Positions 1 to 5,395 of a DNA stretch of 5,395 nt are shown in pieces. Within the stretch, counting starts at the first letter, position 1; each line of letters begins with the position of its first letter. A model generated the notes under the pieces. It was given only the letters and a program-made list of their open reading frames with translations. It was not told the DNA's origin and searched no databases. Source of the DNA: DASVDK01 sp036562265 [NCBI: Thermodesulfobacteriota bacterium] (GTDB lineage Bacteria; DASVDK01); NCBI GenBank assembly GCA_036562265.1, contig DATCKS010000130.1:1-5395 (forward strand), given 5' to 3'. The translations under genes were made by a program, and so were the position numbers.

Positions 1-598
1 GGAGCCAGATCTGGCCGAACGTGAACCGGGTGCTGCCGACCTGCGGGTCGATGCCGACGGTCGCGAGGAGGAGGCCGGCCACGCCGGTGAGGAGCCCCTT
101 GAGGAGCGATCCGCTCACGATGGCGAGGGCGGCGAGCCCCATGACGACGAGGGCGAAGTACTCGGGCGGTCCGAAGAGGAGCGCCCCCTGCGCGAGCGCC
201 GGGGCGGCCAGCATGAGCCCGACCGTTCCGAGCGTGCCGGCGACGAAAGAGGCGATCGCGGCCATGCCGAGCGCCGCGCCGGCGCGGCCCTTCCTCGCCA
301 TCTGGTAGCCGTCGAGGCTCGTCATGACGGTGGAGGACTCGCCCGGCACGCTCACGAGGACCGACGTGATCGTGCCGCCGTACTGCGCGCCGTAGTAGAT
401 GCCGGCGAACATGATCGTGGCGCTGATCGGGTCGCCGCCGAACGTGAGCGGCATGAGGATGGCGATGCCGGCCGAGGGGCCGATCCCCGGCAGGGCGCCG
501 ATCGCCTGGCCGAGCAGGACGCCGAGCACGCAGAAGAGGAGGTTCGTCGGCGTGAGGACGACCGAGAACCCCTGCGCGAGATGCCCGAGGACGTCCAC
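1..598 (-). CDS. tctA: Tripartite tricarboxylate transporter large permease subunit, TctA family (N-terminal part, runs off window)
   Basis: TctA is the large inner-membrane permease of the TTT family. It is driven by an ion gradient and takes up a carboxylate delivered by the periplasmic TctC receptor. Only the first 199 residues are visible; family members are about 500 residues, so the C-terminal 60% lies beyond base 1. The visible part starts MDVLGHLAQGF and is strongly hydrophobic. It carries the family landmarks in order: GALPGIGPSAG at residues 34-44, GIYYGAQYGGT at 66-76, VPGESS at 84-89, and YQMARKGRAGAALG at 98-111. The GTG start at 598 lies 2 bases after the tctB stop (TAG-CC-GTG), with a GGGGG run 8 bases upstream as a weak ribosome site. 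No better start fits the family's N terminus. It is the last visible gene of the tctC-enolase-tctB-tctA run. TctA family membership is secure; the transported substrate is unknown, so the name should not be read as proof of citrate transport. Confidence 0.95.
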   Translation of the reverse strand, partial: MDVLGHLAQGFSVVLTPTNLLFCVLGVLLGQAIGALPGIGPSAGIAILMPLTFGGDPISATIMFAGIYYGAQYGGTITSVLVSVPGESSTVMTSLDGYQMARKGRAGAALGMAAIASFVAGTLGTVGLMLAAPALAQGALLFGPPEYFALVVMGLAALAIVSGSLLKGLLTGVAGLLLATVGIDPQVGSTRFTFGQIWL

Positions 599-600
599 GG

Positions 601-1044
601 CTAGAACCCCCAGGGGCCGCGGGGAAGCGGCACCTTGAGCCAGGCCTGGAAGACCAGGTAGAGGCCGAGCGTGGTGCCGAGGGCGACGCCTGCCGAGAGG
701 CCCCACCCCCGCCGCTCGACCGCGCGGACCAGGTAGAAGAGGTAGGCGGCGATGGAGAGGGTGAAGCCGAGCGTCCCGATCACCGCGATGCAGGCGACGA
801 GCCCCAGGGCCACCGCCCCCACCTTGCGCCGGTCGACCGGCGCGTCCGCGCCGCCGGACGGCTTCGCGCGGTGCGACGTGAGGAGGAAGCCGACCACGAG
901 CGCCGCGAGGACGAGGCCGAGCCAGAACGGGAGGAAGCCGGCGCCCGGCACCGAGTCCTCCATGTAGCTCAGGTCGCGCGCCCCGAGCGCGAAGAAGAGG
1001 CCGAGGAGGCCGAAGAGGCCGGCGAGGACGCGTTCACCGCTCAT
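601..1044 (-). CDS. tctB: Tripartite tricarboxylate transporter small membrane subunit, TctB family
   Basis: TctB is the small, poorly conserved membrane subunit that forms a complex with TctA in the inner membrane. The protein is 147 residues, normal for the family. Hydrophobic segments lie at about residues 5-22, 38-56, 75-107 (probably two helices) and 115-133. They are separated by a short polar linker (about 58-74, rich in Lys, Asp, Arg and Gly). Family landmarks are PGAGFLPFW at 33-41, matching the usual G-x-F/FP region, and the C-terminal VPLPRGPWGF at 138-147. I chose the ATG at 1044 because its ATGA overlaps the TGA of the upstream enolase gene and a GAGGAG lies about 11 bases before it. 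An in-frame GTG at 1056 would add four residues but has no spacing to that ribosome site. Similarity is mainly structural and positional, but the flanking tctA makes the assignment firm. Confidence 0.92.
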   Translation of the reverse strand: MSGERVLAGLFGLLGLFFALGARDLSYMEDSVPGAGFLPFWLGLVLAALVVGFLLTSHRAKPSGGADAPVDRRKVGAVALGLVACIAVIGTLGFTLSIAAYLFYLVRAVERRGWGLSAGVALGTTLGLYLVFQAWLKVPLPRGPWGF

Positions 1045-2165
1045 CGCACGCGCCACTCCTCGAGACGGGCCGGGTCGAGCGCCACGCCGAGACCGGGCCC
1101 GATCGGCGGCCGGATCTCGCCCCGTCTCGGCTGGAGGTCGGCGGTGACGATGTCGGCCGTGACCCCCAGAGGCTGCAGCGAGCCGATCTCGTGCGGCGGG
1201 CAGAGGTTGGGCGCGGTGAGGGCGAGCTGCGCCTCGGCCGCCGCGGCGAGCCCCATCTCGAACACGTGCCCGAGGACGCAGCCGATGCCGGCTGCCTCGA
1301 GCATGCCGACGAGGAGCCGCGCGCCGTCGAGTCCGTGCTTCGTCACCTTGACCTTCACCCGGTCGGCGGCCCCGAGGCGGATCACCGCGGCGGCGTCCTG
1401 CGGCGTCGCGACCGCGTCGTCCGTCATGAGCGGCACGCCGACCTTCCGGCGCACCTCCGCCATGCCGAGCAGGTCGTGGCGGGGGAGCGGCTGTTCCACG
1501 TGCTCGGGCTCGTACGGCTCGATGGCGCGGATGAAGCGGACGGCGTCGGCCGGCCGGTAGTGGTCGTTGGCGTCGACGCGGAGGGCGATCGCCCCGCCCA
1601 CCGCTTCACGGACGGCGCGCACCCTTTCGACGTCGCGCTCCGGCGTCTCGCCCACCTTGAGCTTGAGGGTCGTGAAGCCGGCCTCGACGAGCGCCCGCGC
1701 GCGGGCCGCCATCTCGTCGGGCGCCGCCATGGAGAGGACCGGTCCGATCACCGGGACGCGGTCGGTCACGCGGCCGCCGAGGAGATCGCTCACCGGCACG
1801 CCGAGCACCTTCCCCTCGAGGTCCCAGAGGGCGTTGTTCAGCGCCGCCTTCGTCCAGATGCGCCCCTTGAGGACCGCCTCCACCCGCCGCATGGCGGCGA
1901 TCCGCTCGGTGGCGGCAAGGCCGGTAATGGCCGGCGCCACGTAGCGCCGAACCGCGCCGACGATCTCCTCGAGGAACTCCTCGGGCTTGCCCGGCGGCGC
2001 CGAGACGGCCTCGGCGATCCCCTCGAGGCCGTCCACGTCGGTGCGGACCCGCAACACGACCGAGACGTGCGTGCGGGTCCCCCCCTCGGAGATGCGGAAG
2101 TCGCGAGGGCCGGGGACGACGAGCGGGATCGCCTCGACGCCGGCGATGCGGGGGCTGGCCGTCAC
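1041..2165 (-). CDS. Enolase-superfamily enzyme, muconate lactonizing enzyme (MLE) subgroup, substrate unknown
   Basis: A 374-residue protein, typical enolase-superfamily length. These enzymes abstract the proton alpha to a carboxylate and hold the enolate on Mg2+ or Mn2+; outcomes include racemization, epimerization, dehydration and cycloisomerization. Residues about 5-130 form the substrate-specificity cap and the rest the barrel. Visible catalytic set: KLK at 168-170, D198 in VDAND, E224 in VEQP, D249 in TDDA, and K273 in KVKVTK. This matches the MLE pattern of a Lys on each face of the active site, rather than the mandelate racemase Lys/His-Asp pattern. E303 (HVFEMG) and E326 (PHEIG) lie on late barrel strands. 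The GTG start at 2165 overlaps the tctC stop (GTGA). The open frame upstream of it, to 2384, is tctC read in another frame. The stop overlaps tctB. Candidate activities include muconate/chloromuconate cycloisomerase, dipeptide or N-acyl amino acid epimerase/racemase, and proline-betaine epimerase-like chemistry. Lying between receptor and permease genes, it probably acts on the imported carboxylate (inference). Confidence 0.92.
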   Translation of the reverse strand: MTASPRIAGVEAIPLVVPGPRDFRISEGGTRTHVSVVLRVRTDVDGLEGIAEAVSAPPGKPEEFLEEIVGAVRRYVAPAITGLAATERIAAMRRVEAVLKGRIWTKAALNNALWDLEGKVLGVPVSDLLGGRVTDRVPVIGPVLSMAAPDEMAARARALVEAGFTTLKLKVGETPERDVERVRAVREAVGGAIALRVDANDHYRPADAVRFIRAIEPYEPEHVEQPLPRHDLLGMAEVRRKVGVPLMTDDAVATPQDAAAVIRLGAADRVKVKVTKHGLDGARLLVGMLEAAGIGCVLGHVFEMGLAAAAEAQLALTAPNLCPPHEIGSLQPLGVTADIVTADLQPRRGEIRPPIGPGLGVALDPARLEEWRVR

Positions 2166-3142
2166 CTTCCGAGCTGGCCGAGCCGGGCGAGCATGTCCCT
2201 GTAGAGCGCTTCCTGCCGCTCCAGGAACCCGGCGAAGTCCCGTCCCGGCAACACGTGCTCGGTCGCCACGTTGGACTCGATGTACGTCTTGAACGCCGGG
2301 CTCCGGGCGACCGCCTGCATGACGCCTTCCCAGTAGGCAACCGCGTCCGCCGGCACGCCCTTCGGCATGGCGACGCCGCGCCACATCTGGAACGGCGCCG
2401 TCTCGATTCCCTGCTCCCTGAGCGTCGGCACGTCGGGCATCGCCGCGAAGCGGGTCGGCCGGAAGACCCCGATCGGCCGCACCGCACCCGCCTCAATCTG
2501 GCCGATGAACTCGAGCGGGTTGCCCGAGGCGACGTCCACGTGCCCGCCGAGGAGCGCCGTGAGGACCTCGCCGCCGGAGTTGAACCGGACGATGTTCAGC
2601 TTGATGTCGGTCGCCGCCTCGAACACCGCGATCGACATGTCGTCGGCGGTGCCGGCGGAGCCGACCGACACCGTGCGGGGTCCCTTCTGCTTCGCTGCCG
2701 CAACCAGCTCCTTCGCGCTCGTGTAGGGCGAGTCCTTGCGGACCATGAGCACGTAGTCGTCGAGCATGAAGTTCATGATCGGCGTGAGGTCGCGCCACCC
2801 CCTGGCGTCCTTGACCCTGAGGGGGGTGATCTGGGTCTGCGGGTTGATCAGCACGAGCGTGTGCGGGTCGCCCGACTTCGCCGCCACCACGTAGCCGACG
2901 CCGGCCGCGCTCCCTCCGCCCGGCTTGTTCACCGCCACGACGGAGGTGGGGACGAGCCTCTCCTCCTGGATGATCTTGATGATCGTCCGCGCCAGGAGGT
3001 CGGCCCCGCCGCCGAGGCCGTAGGGGATGACGAACTCGACCTCCTTCGTCGGCGTCCACGCTGCCTGCGCGGCGGGCGCCGCGAGCACGATCCCCACCAG
3101 GGCAAGGACTCCCCCGAGAACCGCTCGCCGGACTGTTCGCAT
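2162..3142 (-). CDS. tctC: TTT periplasmic solute-binding receptor, TctC/Bug family
   Basis: This is the extracytoplasmic receptor that captures a carboxylate and hands it to TctAB. It is 326 residues, normal for the family. Residues 1-27 form a Sec signal peptide: MRTVRR, a hydrophobic core (about 7-22), then AAQA with likely cleavage before A28-W29. The mature protein shows the Bug fold landmarks in order: ligand loop IPYGLGGGADLLAR at 39-52 with D48, NKPGGGSAAG at 72-81, GSAGTADDMS at 161-170, the GGHVDVASGNP region at 199-209, and MPDVPTLREQG at 235-245. The ATG at 3142 is preceded by GGGAGG with a 6-base spacer and gives a clean signal peptide. The longer open frame to 3220 would bury that signal peptide, so I rejected it. 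The first ligand loop has Leu-Gly where many relatives have Pro just before the Gly-Gly. It is the first gene of its operon, with a promoter candidate just upstream. Family membership is secure; the ligand is unknown. Confidence 0.95.
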   Translation of the reverse strand: MRTVRRAVLGGVLALVGIVLAAPAAQAAWTPTKEVEFVIPYGLGGGADLLARTIIKIIQEERLVPTSVVAVNKPGGGSAAGVGYVVAAKSGDPHTLVLINPQTQITPLRVKDARGWRDLTPIMNFMLDDYVLMVRKDSPYTSAKELVAAAKQKGPRTVSVGSAGTADDMSIAVFEAATDIKLNIVRFNSGGEVLTALLGGHVDVASGNPLEFIGQIEAGAVRPIGVFRPTRFAAMPDVPTLREQGIETAPFQMWRGVAMPKGVPADAVAYWEGVMQAVARSPAFKTYIESNVATEHVLPGRDFAGFLERQEALYRDMLARLGQLGR

Positions 3143-3148
3143 GGCCTG

Positions 3149-3154
3149 CCTCCC
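3149..3154 (-). promoter_or_regulatory. Ribosome binding site of tctC
   Basis: The minus strand reads GGGAGG with a 6-base spacer (CAGGCC) before the ATG at 3142. It is the best ribosome site in the window and fixes the tctC start. The other genes of this operon start by overlap or near-overlap with the preceding stop and have weaker sites. Confidence 0.75.
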
Positions 3155-3191
3155 GACGACGTCCGTTCTAAAACGATGTTCCTTGCGGAGC

Positions 3192-3220
3192 AGCGTACGG
3201 GACCTGGCGGCACCTGGCAA
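3192..3220 (-). promoter_or_regulatory. Candidate sigma70-type promoter for the tctC-enolase-tctB-tctA operon
   Basis: On the minus strand, TTGCCA (3220-3215, five of six matches to TTGACA) is followed by exactly 17 bases and then TACGCT (3197-3192). TACGCT keeps the TA....T positions that matter most in a -10 element. Transcription would begin near 3185, leaving a leader of about 43 bases before the tctC ATG, which includes its ribosome site. It lies in the only gap of the window between the mpl stop and tctC. In GC-rich DNA such matches can arise by chance, so this is a candidate only. Confidence 0.45.
3202..3218 (-). repeat. GCCAGGT direct repeat, 10-base period, inside the tct promoter candidate
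   Basis: The minus strand carries GCCAGGT at 3218-3212 and again at 3208-3202, so the copies start 10 bases apart, about one helical turn. Both lie between the -35 and -10 candidates, except that the first copy shares bases with the -35. This spacing would suit an operator for a protein binding one DNA face, but the repeat is short and no regulator gene is in the window. Confidence 0.35.
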
Positions 3221-3256
3221 GCCCGAAGGGAGTCGGGCCCGTCCATTTTCCGGGCC
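3219..3256 (-). terminator. Two overlapping hairpins after mpl, possible terminator
   Basis: About 20 bases past the mpl stop, the minus strand has GGCCCG (3256-3251), a 9-base A-rich loop, and CGGGCC (3241-3236). The second arm overlaps another stem, GCCCGA (3238-3233) with TCGGGC (3226-3221) around a 6-base loop, which two G-U pairs extend to 3240/3219. The two hairpins share bases 3236-3238, so they cannot form together. Neither is followed by a good U run (only TT then GCC), so intrinsic termination would be weak. Confidence 0.3.
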
Positions 3257-3275
3257 TGGTCGTGCCTCCCCTCGA

Positions 3276-4769
3276 TCAGCGGGCGCGGAGGGCGGCGAGG
3301 AGCTTGTCGTGGATGCCGCCGAAGCCGCCGTTGCTCATGACGAGCACGACGGCGCCGGGAGGGGCTTCGGCGGCGATCGTCGCGACGATGTCGTCGACGG
3401 CCGGGATGTGGCGGGCGCGGCGGCCGCGGGCGCGGATCTGCTCCACGACCGCGTCGGCCACGAGACGCTCGCCGGGCGCGAGGCTGGCGGCGTTGTGGAC
3501 GCCGGCGATCACGACCTCGTCGGCGGCGTCGAACGCGGCCGCGTAGTCGTTCTGATGGACGGCACGGCGCGAGGTGTTCGAGCGAGGCTCGAAGACCGCC
3601 CAGAGGGGCCGGCCGGGGTACTGCGCGCGGACCCCCTCGGTCGTCACCCGGACGGCGGTCGGGTGGTGCGCGAAGTCGTCGAGGACCAGGACGCCGCCCG
3701 CCTCGCCGCGGACCTCCTGTCGTCGCTTGACCCCCTCAAAGCCAGCCAGTCCGCGACGGATCGTCTCGAACGGCACCCCGAAGCGGTGCGCGACGGCGAT
3801 GGCGGCGAGCGCGTTCTCCACGTTGTGGCGCCCGGTCAAAGGCAGCGTCATCCGCCCGACCGGTCCCGAGGGGCCGATCAGGTCGAACGAGGCGCCGCCG
3901 GCGCCGAAGACGACCCGCTCGGCGCGCCACTCGAGGTCGGCCGCCCCCTCGGCGGCGCCGTAGCGGACGATCGCGGCACCCTTCGCGCCGGCCTGCACCG
4001 CGTCGACGGCGTGGGGGAAGGACGCGCCGACGACGAGCGTCCCCTCCGGCGCGGGGGGCACGAGCGCGGCGAAGGCGCGGAAGGCGGCCTTCACGTGGTC
4101 GAGGTCGCGGTAGATGTCGGCGTGGTCGAACTCGACGCTCGTCACCACCGCCGTGCGGGGCCGGTAGTGGAGGAACTTGGGGCCCTTGTCGAAGAAGGCG
4201 GTGTCGTACTCGTCCCCCTCGACGACGAACGCCTCGCCCCCTCCCAGCCGGAAGTTCGACCCCCAGTTGCGCGTGACGCCGCCGACGAGGAACGACGGGT
4301 CGAGGCCGCCCACGTGGAGGAGCCAGGCGACGAGCGAGGCCGTCGTCGTCTTGCCGTGGGTCCCGGCGATCACGACCGGGTGCTTCCCGGCGAGGAAGAG
4401 TTCCCCGAAGGCGGCGGGGAAGCTCGTGAAGGGGATGCCGGAGGCGAGGAGCGCGTCGGCCTCCGGGTTCTTGCGGGTGATCACGTTGCCGACGACGACC
4501 AGATCGGGCCGGGGGGAGAGGTTCTCGGGCCGGTAGCCTTCCTTGAACGGGATGCCCCACTTCGCGAGCTGGGTGCTCATCGGCGGGTAGACGTTCTGGT
4601 CGGAGCCGGTGACCTCGTAGCCGGCCTCCTTGAGCATGCCGGCGAAGGAGCCCATCGCGGTGCCGCCCACGCCCATGACGTGGATGCGGCGGATGCCGCG
4701 CGGCAGCGGCGAGGCCGGGACGACCTCCGGGTAGGGGTTGAAGGCTTTGCCGTCGAGCGTCGGGGACAT
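3276..4769 (-). CDS. mpl: UDP-N-acetylmuramate:L-alanyl-gamma-D-glutamyl-meso-diaminopimelate ligase (Mpl)
   Basis: Mpl is a cytoplasmic ATP-dependent ligase that joins the recovered tripeptide L-Ala-D-Glu-meso-DAP to UDP-MurNAc, short-cutting MurC, MurD and MurE in peptidoglycan recycling. The 497 residues show the full Mur-ligase layout. The N-terminal UDP-binding domain has GVGGTAMG at 33-40 and the Mpl-type YPPMS at 61-65. The central ATPase domain has the P-loop GTHGKTT at 136-142, DEYDTAFFDK at 186-195 and EFDHADIY at 213-220. GRHNVENA lies at 313-320. The C-terminal domain has GVKRRQE at 346-352, DDFAHHP at 364-370 and EPRSNTSRR at 394-402. The DEYDTAFFDK and YPPMS segments separate Mpl from MurC. 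It carries about 25 extra N-terminal residues before the first strand, compared with compact relatives of about 450-460. The ATG at 4769 is chosen because the open frame above it runs into the neighbouring hydrolase gene. A GGAGAGAAGGGA ribosome region ends 13 bases before the ATG, a slightly long spacing. It lies 25 bases after the hydrolase stop, probably one operon. Confidence 0.97.
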   Translation of the reverse strand: MSPTLDGKAFNPYPEVVPASPLPRGIRRIHVMGVGGTAMGSFAGMLKEAGYEVTGSDQNVYPPMSTQLAKWGIPFKEGYRPENLSPRPDLVVVGNVITRKNPEADALLASGIPFTSFPAAFGELFLAGKHPVVIAGTHGKTTTASLVAWLLHVGGLDPSFLVGGVTRNWGSNFRLGGGEAFVVEGDEYDTAFFDKGPKFLHYRPRTAVVTSVEFDHADIYRDLDHVKAAFRAFAALVPPAPEGTLVVGASFPHAVDAVQAGAKGAAIVRYGAAEGAADLEWRAERVVFGAGGASFDLIGPSGPVGRMTLPLTGRHNVENALAAIAVAHRFGVPFETIRRGLAGFEGVKRRQEVRGEAGGVLVLDDFAHHPTAVRVTTEGVRAQYPGRPLWAVFEPRSNTSRRAVHQNDYAAAFDAADEVVIAGVHNAASLAPGERLVADAVVEQIRARGRRARHIPAVDDIVATIAAEAPPGAVVLVMSNGGFGGIHDKLLAALRAR

Positions 4770-4794
4770 GAGCGGAGCGAGGTCCCTTCTCTCC

Positions 4795-5395
4795 TTACGC
4801 GGCCTCGTCGAACGCCGCCGCGACGAGGTCGTGGAAGCGGGGACGGAACGCCTGGATGCGCCGGTTCTCGCGCGTCGGGTGGACGCGGTTCGTGAGGAGG
4901 ACGGCCACGAGGCGCCGGCTCGGGTCGATCCACATGGAGGTGCCGGAATAGCCGAGGTGCCCGATCGAGTCAAGCGCGAAACGCGACCCGGCGGCGGAGG
5001 CCCCCTCGGTCGGGGTATCCCAGCCGAGCGTACGGGTCGTCACCGGCGCCCCCTGCCGGCGGAAGGTCTCCTCCACGAGCCGGCGCGGGATCGGACCCGG
5101 CTCGCCCTCGCGCAGGGCGAGCCAGCGCGCGCAGAAGCGGTACACGTCGCGCCCGGTGGCGAAGAGCCCGGCGTGGCCGGCGACGCCGCCCATCGCCCAC
5201 GCCGTGTCGTCGTGTACCGCCCCTTCGAGGACGCCACCCCGCCAGGCGGAGTCCTCCGTCGCCGCCACGGAGGCGCCGGGGGGCCAGGGGGGGCGCTCGC
5301 CGATCGGCGCGAAGCCGGTCTCGACGAGCCCGAAGGGCCCGCGGACGTACCGCTCGAAGAGCGCGTCGAGCCGCGCCTCTCCGACGCGCTCGAGC
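4795..5395 (-). CDS. Beta-lactamase-family (class C/penicillin-binding-like) serine hydrolase, C-terminal part
   Basis: The open frame enters from the window's right edge (first whole codon at 5394) and ends at TAA 4797-4795, giving the last 199 residues. Nothing here is a start; the GTG near 5268 is an internal Val. Landmarks counted in the fragment are: ATEDSAWRG at 45-53, EGAVHDDTAWAMGGVAGHAGLF at 57-78 (VHD and GGVAGHAGLF are the conserved cores), and LGWD at 123-126. HLGYSGT at 146-152 is in the place of the KTG-type triad seen in penicillin-binding folds, and WIDPSRR followed by LLTNRVHPTREN ends the fold. This pattern is typical of beta-lactamase-related hydrolases (esterase, DD-carboxypeptidase and YfeW-like groups), not of true resistance enzymes in particular. 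The catalytic Ser-x-x-Lys, the Tyr motif and any signal peptide lie outside the window. The neighbouring mpl suggests a peptidoglycan role, possibly periplasmic peptide trimming (inference). The exact reaction is undetermined. Confidence 0.88.
   Translation of the reverse strand, partial: LERVGEARLDALFERYVRGPFGLVETGFAPIGERPPWPPGASVAATEDSAWRGGVLEGAVHDDTAWAMGGVAGHAGLFATGRDVYRFCARWLALREGEPGPIPRRLVEETFRRQGAPVTTRTLGWDTPTEGASAAGSRFALDSIGHLGYSGTSMWIDPSRRLVAVLLTNRVHPTRENRRIQAFRPRFHDLVAAAFDEAA

Noticed and set aside
2079-2085. Seven-base C run (G on the coding strand), and a similar seven-G run at 5287-5293, as phase-variable tracts
   Set aside because: Both lie within frames that continue intact with correct family motifs on each side. 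Runs this short are common at this GC content.
2166-2384. N-terminal extension of the enolase-superfamily frame upstream of 2165
   Set aside because: These 73 codons overlap tctC in another frame and read as Arg/Gly-rich noise. The family N terminus begins just after the GTG at 2165, which overlaps the tctC stop.
1191-3340. Long plus-strand open frames opposite the enolase gene and tctC (1191-2204 and 2255-3340)
   Set aside because: The translations are His-, Arg-, Asp- and Gly-rich with no domain motifs, and the opposite strand encodes clear protein families across the same bases.
3276-4769. MurC (UDP-MurNAc:L-alanine ligase) as the identity of the Mur ligase
   Set aside because: The YPPMS segment and the DEYDTAFFDK segment followed by the KFLHYRP motif are hallmarks of Mpl; MurC has different residues at these places.
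3027-4895. A 622-codon open frame on the plus strand, opposite mpl and the start of tctC
   Set aside because: It is antisense to the well-supported mpl, tctC and hydrolase genes. Its translation is dominated by Arg, Asp, Glu, Gly and Val repeats with no recognisable domain, as expected for a shadow frame in GC-rich DNA.
4770-4973. N-terminal extension of the mpl frame upstream of 4769
   Set aside because: The extra 68 codons run through the hydrolase gene and the 25-base gap, and their Ser/Arg/Thr-rich composition resembles no Mpl. The ATG at 4769 gives a sensible N terminus.
1-5395. Mobile elements, CRISPR arrays, tRNA or rRNA genes, defence systems
   Set aside because: I saw no spaced repeat array, transposase or integrase motif, terminal inverted repeats, or tRNA-like cloverleaf. 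Coding sequence covers nearly all of the window.

Overview
The window is very GC-rich. Every gene I can support lies on the minus strand, so genes read from high to low coordinates. Two units are present, with a 133-base gap between them (3143-3275), and both outer genes run off the window edge. The mix is a meso-diaminopimelate-type peptidoglycan recycling ligase, a periplasmic TctC/Bug-type solute receptor with a Sec signal peptide, and GC-rich codon use with GTG starts. This points to a diderm, Gram-negative-type bacterium, such as a betaproteobacterium, a deltaproteobacterium-like lineage or Rokubacteria. The sequence alone does not fix the taxon.

Unit 1 (5395 down to 3276) is about the cell wall. 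It holds the C-terminal 199 residues of a beta-lactamase-fold serine hydrolase, then after 25 bases a complete mpl gene. Mpl returns the murein tripeptide to the UDP-MurNAc pool. The serine hydrolase resembles penicillin-binding/esterase-type proteins often associated with peptidoglycan recycling, so the pair reads as a small wall-recycling operon. Its 5' part lies outside the window.

Unit 2 (3142 down to below 1) is a tripartite tricarboxylate transporter (TTT) operon with one extra gene: tctC (periplasmic receptor), an enolase-superfamily enzyme of the muconate-lactonizing (MLE) type, tctB (small membrane subunit) and tctA (large permease, first 199 residues only). The junctions are extremely tight: a 4-base GTGA overlap, a 4-base ATGA overlap and a 2-base gap, so the four genes are almost certainly co-transcribed and translationally coupled. 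The enzyme lies between the receptor gene and the membrane-subunit genes, so it probably acts on the carboxylate this transporter imports. The substrate cannot be read from the sequence.

The gap at 3143-3275 holds a plausible sigma70-type promoter for unit 2, a 7-base direct repeat with a 10-base period inside that promoter, and two mutually exclusive short hairpins after the mpl stop. I found no tRNA, rRNA, CRISPR array, insertion sequence or integrase. The content is a recognisable transporter/enzyme operon beside a cell-wall gene pair. The main open question is the substrate of the embedded enolase-superfamily enzyme.
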